In this document: piece by piece, positions 56,899 to 64,000 of the stretch | Numbering within the stretch: position 1 is the first letter of the stretch | Layout of the letters: the number at the start of each line of letters is the position of its first letter | Origin: Molanna angustata | Lineage: Eukaryota; Arthropoda; Insecta; Trichoptera; Molannidae | NCBI GenBank assembly: GCA_963576475.1 | Contig: OY754981.1 | Location: 22,617,677 to 22,681,676 of the forward strand | Length of the DNA stretch: 64,000 nt | Direction of reading: 5' to 3' | Program-made: the position numbers and the translations under genes | The notes under the pieces: model-generated | Seen by the model: the letters and a program-made list of their open reading frames with translations, nothing else | The model's database searches: none | What the model was told of the DNA's origin: nothing

Positions 56899-59559
56899 TC
56901 AAGTGTTAGTGGAGGGGTGGGTTTCCCCAATGACGTCATTATTGCGTTTTGTTTGGCTTCTAGTGACTCTAGTACTTAACGGTATATTGTTTACAGGTGG
57001 ATTATCAGTTTTCGGCTTACTAAGAATTTTACTAATGTTTTTAATGTGACTATTGTTTGAAATATCGGTAGTTTGATTACTATGGTTTTTAAAAATGTTG
57101 TTTTCAAGTACACTTGTCCATGCGGTCGGGATTCGAATGCTATCGTCCCTGTTATTCATTATACTGTTGCTTCTTTTATATATTTCGATTGCTTCCCTGT
57201 AAATTCTAAATGTTTCATTGTTAATATTCGCGACTACTTTTGAATTTTCAAAGTCTATGGAGTGATTTTCGGTCAATGAGTGATTTACAAGAGATGAAGT
57301 TAGTTTCCGGTTTTTAACATCTACGCGATGTTCAGAGACGCGCGCCGAGATTCTGCGATTTGTCCTGCCTATGTAAGTTTTTGAGCAATCACCGCATGGG
57401 ATTTCGTAAATACCGTGTGACTCTAATGGTATTTTATCTTTCGGACTTTTTAAAAAGGATGAAATTTTGTTGTCTGTTCTAAAAATGGTGCGAATATTAT
57501 GTTTATAAAGTAGGTGACTGATTTTGTCTGTAGTGCCTTTTATGTAAGGCAAAAATGCAATGGAGAGTGGCTTTACTTTAGTTGACGTATCTTTTTTATT
57601 AAAATTTTTATTAGTTTGATTTTTTACTGCATTATTTATCGTAAAATTAGAAAAACCGTTATTTCGTAGCGCGTTTTTAAGATACTCTAATTCGTTTTGA
57701 ATGTTTTCGGAGTCGGCTATCCTTAATGATCGTGTTACCAAGGTGTTTGCTACAGAGGCGATTTGTGCTGGATGATGGTTCGACGATGCGTGGAGATATC
57801 TGTTGGTATGTGTTGATTTTCTGTATACAGTGTGGCCGAGAGTGCCATCGTCTTTTTTGATTACGAGAACATCAAGAAAAGGTATTTCACCGTTGTTTTC
57901 TATCTCCATTGTGAATTTGATGTTATTGTGGAGATCGTTCAGAAAATCAAGAAATTTGTTAAGTTCCTCCAAACCGTGAGGCCATATAACGAAGGTATCG
58001 TCCACGTATCTAATCCATAGCTTTGGTTTTAAGCGCGCTCTATCTATAGCTTCCTTTTCTAACTTGGTCATGAATATGTTAGCGACTGGCGGTGAAAGAG
58101 ATAGACCCATTGGTGCTCCTTTTACTTGTTTGTACATGTCGTTATTATAAGTGAAAAATGTGTTATTGAGGCAATGTTCTATTAATGTTATTATGTCATT
58201 CGGTGGGTCACTCATTTCTTTTATTGCTTGAAGAGCTTCGTCTGTGGGTATATTGGTAAACAAGGATACGACGTCAAAACTGACAAGGATGTCGCCCTTG
58301 TTTAATTTTTGATTTTTAATGATTTGTATAAAATGTTCCGAATTTTTGACAAAAGATTCCGCTGATTCTACATCTGGTTGTAAGTAGTTGGCAAGATACT
58401 TTGATAACATTTGAAGTGGAGAACCGACAGAACTGACTATGGGTCTAAGAGGAACATCCGTCTTATGAATTTTTGGCAAACCGTATAATTTCGGAAAACG
58501 TGACGATTTTTCTCTAGGTATTAACGACTTTTTTAATTCGGGACTTAATTTGGATGACATAATTTTAGTTTTAGTCGTTTTTTCTAAGTATGTTATAGGA
58601 TTATTAGGATGCAGTTTATAAGCCGGATCGTTAAGCAAATTAGTAATTTTTATGTGATAATCTTCGCTTTTCATGATTACTGTTGCGTTTCCCTTATCTG
58701 CCGGAAGAATAATTATATCTTTATTTGCGCGTAATTCTTTAAGAGCTCGTATTTCATCGAGAGATATATTTCTTTTCGGCGGAAGCGATTTTCTAAGTAT
58801 ATGGCAAGTTTCTTGTCGTATAGTTTCGGCTATATTATTTGGTAGTTTACATACGGCTGATTCGATTCCCGTAACAATGTCTTCTTTTGGAATTTTCGGA
58901 GGAACAACACCAAAATTAAAACCTTTACTTAGAACCGATATTGTATCGTTATTTAATTTAAGATCGGTGAGATTGTGAATGATTTTATCGGTATTTAAAG
59001 ACTGTTGGTATTCTACTTTTTTGATATTATTTTCGATACGCGTGAATTTACTTATTTGGCGGTCGGAGTTTATTTTACTATTCGTTTCAATTCTATTATG
59101 AATGAGATTATCTAATTCGGACCATATTAATGGGTGTAATATATTAGAAAGTTTTAAATGAAGATTTTTAATATCAGTACCAAGTGTATGTAATTGTAAA
59201 TAAATGTAACCGATTTCGTCGCGTATGAGGGAAAAACTAGTATTACAAAGAATTTTTCTCACCGATTTTCTGCTACCGCGTTGTCTCAGTTGAAAACACT
59301 TTGGCACTACTTTTTTATCACGACATCGACACAAAAAGGTTAGGTCACATAGAAGCTTCGCGTGTTTTGACTTTAATTTTTCAAACTTTTTCGTTTCACT
59401 GTATATTTCCTCCCCGTAGAGGTTATTTATGTTAAATCTAAGGTTTTCGCGAGTACAAAATATGTTATTATTAAGTATTTTGGGGATAACCCGCGTCAAA
59501 TTATGATTCCCGAGAGAATCAGTCGTCTGCCGACGTTTCGTCTGAATCACATCAGACAT
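56899..59559 (-). CDS. Penelope-like element RT/GIY-YIG endonuclease, intact
   Basis: 886 codons, ATG at 59559, stop at 56899; about the usual size for a Penelope-like ORF. N-terminal ~280 residues are basic, Asn/Ser-rich and not assigned, with a Cys cluster CDLTFLCRCRDKK near residues 71-83. RT follows: ILPADKGNATVIM (~280), LPKIHKTDVPLRPIVSS (361-377), catalytic SFDVVSLFTNIP (427-438), GAPMGLSLSP (481-490), catalytic YVDD (518-521), then IPFLDVLV (559-566). A GIY-YIG nuclease domain lies at ~716-800: GIYEI (716-720), a CGDC zinc-ligand pair (Cys722, Cys725), TYIGRTNRRI (728-737) and a later conserved EAIEI (Glu789). These are the two hallmark domains of endonuclease-positive Penelope-like elements. 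The enzyme would nick DNA and prime cDNA synthesis there. No internal stop, both catalytic sites intact: a candidate active source copy. Confidence 0.96.
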   Translation of the reverse strand: MSDVIQTKRRQTTDSLGNHNLTRVIPKILNNNIFCTRENLRFNINNLYGEEIYSETKKFEKLKSKHAKLLCDLTFLCRCRDKKVVPKCFQLRQRGSRKSVRKILCNTSFSLIRDEIGYIYLQLHTLGTDIKNLHLKLSNILHPLIWSELDNLIHNRIETNSKINSDRQISKFTRIENNIKKVEYQQSLNTDKIIHNLTDLKLNNDTISVLSKGFNFGVVPPKIPKEDIVTGIESAVCKLPNNIAETIRQETCHILRKSLPPKRNISLDEIRALKELRANKDIIILPADKGNATVIMKSEDYHIKITNLLNDPAYKLHPNNPITYLEKTTKTKIMSSKLSPELKKSLIPREKSSRFPKLYGLPKIHKTDVPLRPIVSSVGSPLQMLSKYLANYLQPDVESAESFVKNSEHFIQIIKNQKLNKGDILVSFDVVSLFTNIPTDEALQAIKEMSDPPNDIITLIEHCLNNTFFTYNNDMYKQVKGAPMGLSLSPPVANIFMTKLEKEAIDRARLKPKLWIRYVDDTFVIWPHGLEELNKFLDFLNDLHNNIKFTMEIENNGEIPFLDVLVIKKDDGTLGHTVYRKSTHTNRYLHASSNHHPAQIASVANTLVTRSLRIADSENIQNELEYLKNALRNNGFSNFTINNAVKNQTNKNFNKKDTSTKVKPLSIAFLPYIKGTTDKISHLLYKHNIRTIFRTDNKISSFLKSPKDKIPLESHGIYEIPCGDCSKTYIGRTNRRISARVSEHRVDVKNRKLTSSLVNHSLTENHSIDFENSKVVANINNETFRIYREAIEIYKRSNSIMNNRDDSIRIPTAWTSVLENNIFKNHSNQTTDISNNSHIKNISKILSKPKTDNPPVNNIPLSTRVTRSQTKRNNDVIGETHPSTNT
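59540..59559 (-). other. Start-codon hairpin of Penelope family 1
   Basis: On the minus strand ATG overlaps a perfect 6-bp stem (gtctga...tcagac, 6-base loop), followed by gaaacgtcgg. Family 2 has gcctg...caggc at the same place (53683-53700). CTGATG ... GAAAC resembles parts of a hammerhead ribozyme core, which Penelope elements are known to carry, but the consensus CTGATGA is not met. Confidence 0.5.
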
Positions 59560-59665
59560 TTTCTAAAGGCGCCTTGTTAATAAATTTTCGTCTCGAGGGA
59601 TAGTGCACGCACGTCCGTTCGAGTCGAAAGCTTACTACCAAGTGAAAGTTTGAAAGGAAGCCGCG
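59560..59665 (-). promoter_or_regulatory. 106-bp spacer between Penelope ORFs
   Basis: The only non-coding DNA between the stop of the upstream unit and the ATG of the next. It must hold any promoter, 5' leader and 3' end signal of the element. It is richer in G+C and CpG (cgcgg, cgactcgaacgg, ctcgagacg on the minus strand) than the surroundings. Repeated at 56793-56898 and 62329-62434. Function inferred from position only. Confidence 0.4.
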
Positions 59666-62328
59666 TCAAGTGTTAGTGGAGGGGTGGGTTTCCCCAATGA
59701 CGTCATTATTGCGTTTTGTTTGGCTTCTAGTGACTCTAGTACTTAACGGTATATTGTTTACAGGTGGATTATCAGTTTTCGGCTTACTAAGAATTTTACT
59801 AATGTTTTTAATGTGACTATTGTTTGAAATATCGGTAGTTTGATTACTATGGTTTTTAAAAATGTTGTTTTCAAGTACACTTGTCCATGCGGTCGGGATT
59901 CGAATGCTATCGTCCCTGTTATTCATTATACTGTTGCTTCTTTTATATATTTCGATTGCTTCCCTGTAAATTCTAAATGTTTCATTGTTAATATTCGCGA
60001 CTACTTTTGAATTTTCAAAGTCTATGGAGTGATTTTCGGTCAATGAGTGATTTACAAGAGATGAAGTTAGTTTCCGGTTTTTAACATCTACGCGATGTTC
60101 AGAGACGCGCGCCGAGATTCTGCGATTTGTCCTGCCTATGTAAGTTTTTGAGCAATCACCGCATGGGATTTCGTAAATACCGTGTGACTCTAATGGTATT
60201 TTATCTTTCGGACTTTTTAAAAAGGATGAAATTTTGTTGTCTGTTCTAAAAATGGTGCGAATATTATGTTTATAAAGTAGGTGACTGATTTTGTCTGTAG
60301 TGCCTTTTATGTAAGGCAAAAATGCAATGGAGAGTGGCTTTACTTTAGTTGACGTATCTTTTTTATTAAAATTTTTATTAGTTTGATTTTTTACTGCATT
60401 ATTTATCGTAAAATTAGAAAAACCGTTATTTCGTAGCGCGTTTTTAAGATACTCTAATTCGTTTTGAATGTTTTCGGAGTCGGCTATCCTTAATGATCGT
60501 GTTACCAAGGTGTTTGCTACAGAGGCGATTTGTGCTGGATGATGGTTCGACGATGCGTGGAGATATCTGTTGGTATGTGTTGATTTTCTGTATACAGTGT
60601 GGCCGAGAGTGCCATCGTCTTTTTTGATTACGAGAACATCAAGAAAAGGTATTTCACCGTTGTTTTCTATCTCCATTGTGAATTTGATGTTATTGTGGAG
60701 ATCGTTCAGAAAATCAAGAAATTTGTTAAGTTCCTCCAAACCGTGAGGCCATATAACGAAGGTATCGTCCACGTATCTAATCCATAGCTTTGGTTTTAAG
60801 CGCGCTCTATCTATAGCTTCCTTTTCTAACTTGGTCATGAATATGTTAGCGACTGGCGGTGAAAGAGATAGACCCATTGGTGCTCCTTCTACTTGTTTGT
60901 ACATGTCGTTATTATAAGTGAAAAATGTGTTATTGAGGCAATGTTCTATTAATGTTATTATGTCATTCGGTGGGTCACTCATTTCTTTTATTGCTTGAAG
61001 AGCTTCGTCTGTGGGTATATTGGTAAACAAGGATACGACGTCAAAACTGACAAGGATGTCGCCCTTGTTTAATTTTTGATTTTTAATGATTTGTATAAAA
61101 TGTTCCGAATTTTTGACAAAAGATTCCGCTGATTCTACATCTGGTTGTAAGTAGTTGGCAAGATACTTTGATAACATTTGAAGTGGAGAACCGACAGAAC
61201 TGACTATGGGTCTAAGAGGAACATCCGTCTTATGAATTTTTGGCAAACCGTATAATTTCGGAAAACGTGACGATTTTTCTCTAGGTATTAACGACTTTTT
61301 TAATTCGGGGACTTAATTTGGATGACATAATTTTAGTTTTAGTCGTTTTTTCTAAGTATGTTATAGGATTATTAGGATGCAGTTTATAAGCCGGATCGTT
61401 AAGCAAATTAGTAATTTTTATGTGATAATCTTCGCTTTTCATGATTACTGTTGCGTTTCCCTTATCTGCCGGAAGAATAATTATATCTTTATTTGCGCGT
61501 AATTCTTTAAGAGCTCGTATTTCATCGAGAGATATATTTCTTTTCGGCGGAAGCGATTTTCTAAGTATATGGCAAGTTTCTTGTCGTATAGTTTCGGCTA
61601 TATTATTTGGTAGTTTACATACGGCTGATTCGATTCCCGTAACAATGTCTTCTTTTGGAATTTTCGGAGGAACAACACCAAAATTAAAACCTTTACTTAG
61701 AACCGATATTGTATCGTTATTTAATTTAAGATCGGTGAGATTGTGAATGATTTTATCGGTATTTAAAGACTGTTGGTATTCTACTTTTTTGATATTATTT
61801 TCGATACGCGTGAATTTACTTATTTGGCGGTCGGAGTTTATTTTACTATTCGTTTCAATTCTATTATGAATGAGATTATCTAATTCGGACCATATTAATG
61901 GGTGTAATATATTAGAAAGTTTTAAATGAAGATTTTTAATATCAGTACCAAGTGTATGTAATTGTAAATAAATGTAACCGATTTCGTCGCGTATGAGGGA
62001 AAAACTAGTATTACAAAGAATTTTTCTCACCGATTTTCTGCTACCGCGTTGTCTCAGTTGAAAACACTTTGGCACTACTTTTTTTATCACGACATCGACA
62101 CAAAAAGGTTAGGTCACATAGAAGCTTCGCGTGTTTTGACTTTAATTTTTCAAACTTTTTCGTTTCACTGTATATTTCCTCCCCGTAGAGGTTATTTATG
62201 TTAAATCTAAGGTTTTCGCGAGTACAAAATATGTTATTATTAAGTATTTTGGGGATAACCCGCGTCAAATTATGATTCCCGAGAGAATCAGTCGTCTGCC
62301 GACGTTTCGTCTGAATCACATCAGACAT
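59666..62328 (-). pseudogene. Penelope RT/EN, second unit, two +1 frameshifts
   Basis: Nearly identical to the intact ORF but split into three frames: +1 T in the run at 62079-62085 (7 T instead of 6), near codon 83, and +1 G at 61307-61310 (4 G instead of 3), near residue 340, upstream of the RT core. The piece 61246-59666 keeps FDVV, YVDD and the GIY-YIG domain. One substitution (C at 60889) changes KGAPMG to EGAPMG. Both frameshifts are homopolymer length changes, so they may be sequencing errors. If real, the copy is dead. Confidence 0.9.
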
Positions 62329-62434
62329 TTTCTAAAGGCGCCTTGTTAATAAATTTTCGTCTCGAGGGATAGTGCACGCACGTCCGTTCGAGTCGAAAGC
62401 TTACTACCAAGTGAAAGTTTGAAAGGAAGCCGCG

Positions 62435-64000
62435 TCAAGTGTTAGTGGAGGGGTGGGTTTCCCCAATGACGTCATTATTGCGTTTTGTTTGGCTTCTAGT
62501 GACTCTAGTACTTAACGGTATATTGTTTACAGGTGGATTATCAGTTTTCGGCTTACTAAGAATTTTACTAATGTTTTTAATGTGACTATTGTTTGAAATA
62601 TCGGTAGTTTGATTACTATGGTTTTTAAAAATGTTGTTTTCAAGTACACTTGTCCATGCGGTCGGGATTCGAATGCTATCGTCCCTGTTATTCATTATAC
62701 TGTTGCTTCTTTTATATATTTCGATTGCTTCCCTGTAAATTCTAAATGTTTCATTGTTAATATTCGCGACTACTTTTGAATTTTCAAAGTCTATGGAGTG
62801 ATTTTCGGTCAATGAGTGATTTACAAGAGATGAAGTTAGTTTCCGGTTTTTAACATCTACGCGATGTTCAGAGACGCGCGCCGAGATTCTGCGATTTGTC
62901 CTGCCTATGTAAGTTTTTGAGCAATCACCGCATGGGATTTCGTAAATACCGTGTGACTCTAATGGTATTTTATCTTTCGGACTTTTTAAAAAGGATGAAA
63001 TTTTGTTGTCTGTTCTAAAAATGGTGCGAATATTATGTTTATAAAGTAGGTGACTGATTTTGTCTGTAGTGCCTTTTATGTAAGGCAAAAATGCAATGGA
63101 GAGTGGCTTTACTTTAGTTGACGTATCTTTTTTATTAAAATTTTTATTAGTTTGATTTTTTACTGCATTATTTATCGTAAAATTAGAAAAACCGTTATTT
63201 CGTAGCGCGTTTTTTAAGATACTCTAATTCGTTTTGAATGTTTTCGGAGTCGGCTATCCTTAATGATCGTGTTACCAAGGTGTTTGCTACAGAGGCGATT
63301 TGTGCTGGATGATGGTTCGACGATGCGTGGAGATATCTGTTGGTATGTGTTGATTTTCTGTATACAGTGTGGCCGAGAGTGCCATCGTCTTTTTTGATTA
63401 CGAGAACATCAAGAAGTATTTCACCGTTGTTTTCTATCTCCATTGTGAATTTGATGTTATTGTGGAGATCGTTCAGAAAATCAAGAAATTTGTTAAGTTC
63501 CTCCAAACCGTGAGGCCATATAACGAAGGTATCGTCCACGTATCTAATCCATAGCTTTGGTTTTAAGCGCGCTCTATCTATAGCTTCCTTTTCTAACTTG
63601 GTCATGAATATGTTAGCGACTGGCGGTGAAAGAGATAGACCCATTGGTGCTCCTTTTACTTGTTTGTACATGTCGTTATTATAAGTGAAAAATGTGTTAT
63701 TGAGGCAATGTTCTATTAATGTTATTATGTCATTCGGTGGGTCACTCATTTCTTTTATTGCTTGAAGAGCTTCGTCTGTGGGTATATTGGTAAACAAGGA
63801 TACGACGTCAAAACTGACAAGGATGTCGCCCTTGTTTAATTTTTGATTTTTAATGATTTGTATAAAATGTTCCGAATTTTTGACAAAAGATTCCGCTGAT
63901 TCTACATCTGGTTGTAAGTAGTTGGCAAGATACTTTGATAACATTTGAAGTGGAGAACCGACAGAACTGACTATGGGTCTAAGAGGAACATCCGTCTTAT
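62435..64000 (-). pseudogene. Penelope RT/EN, third unit, partial at window end
   Basis: The C-terminal ~520 codons of a third copy, entering from beyond the window. A +1 T at the run 63210-63215 (6 T instead of 5) shifts the frame between the RT and GIY-YIG domains. A 3-base deletion near 63415 turns GEIPFLDV into GEILLDV. YVDD and GAPMG are intact, and the GIY-YIG part (63088-62435) is intact in the other frame. The N-terminus is outside the window. Confidence 0.9.

Noticed and set aside
57832..58978. Plus-strand frames of 62 and 101 codons, repeated in each Penelope unit
   Set aside because: They are antisense to the RT ORF, present in each unit simply because the units are copies, and show no domain.
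59540..59580. Calling a hammerhead ribozyme outright
   Set aside because: The core CTGATGA is not matched in either family and no stem I could be drawn, so it is reported only as a hairpin with partial resemblance.

Overview
The window looks like 64 kb of AT-rich, transposon-dense nuclear DNA from an arthropod, most probably an insect and perhaps a moth or butterfly. The grounds are two eukaryotic tRNA genes, RTE- and CR1/Jockey-type LINE remains with (AAG)n, (GAT)n or (AAAT)n tails, three tRNA-derived SINE families, hairpin (foldback) elements and a Penelope-like retroelement array. The assignment to Lepidoptera rests on general resemblance of the LINE tails and SINEs and is an inference. 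No conserved host protein-coding gene could be recognised.

Layout. 0-27 kb: a mosaic of broken LINE 3' ends, SINEs, foldback elements (1.6, 10.2 and 26.2 kb), and minisatellites (1.8, 15.0, 16.7, 20.4 and 22.8 kb). 27.3-27.6 kb: two intact tRNA genes on the minus strand, Glu(CTC) and Gly(TCC). 28-52 kb: more of the mosaic, with nested insertions whose target-site duplications can still be read (12.8, 29.95, 31.7, 35.3 and 44.1 kb), two more inverted-repeat elements (32.9 and 42.3 kb), a 113-134 bp minisatellite (48.2-49.0 kb) and a decayed ~1 kb tandem duplication (50.4-52.4 kb). 52.9-56.7 kb: a very long (TA)n tract broken into five blocks by four islands: an 84-bp copy of DNA from 1.8 kb upstream, the start of a second Penelope family, a 5'-truncated RTE LINE with an open reverse-transcriptase frame, and a 25-bp piece of that LINE's 3' end. 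56.7-64.0 kb: a head-to-tail tandem array, on the minus strand, of a Penelope-like element with a ~2,768-bp unit. The first unit has an intact 886-codon ORF (reverse transcriptase plus GIY-YIG endonuclease). The next two are almost identical but carry single-base homopolymer frameshifts. The array runs off the window.

How it works together. The only proteins that could still be active are those of the two retroelements: the Penelope RT/EN and the RTE RT, which lacks its endonuclease. The SINEs carry A/B-box pol III promoters and would depend on LINE enzymes in trans. The most notable structure is the 52.9-64 kb block, where unrelated retroelements all join directly to (TA)n, and where both Penelope families end a few dozen codons inside their own ORF start, next to a conserved hairpin that covers the start codon.
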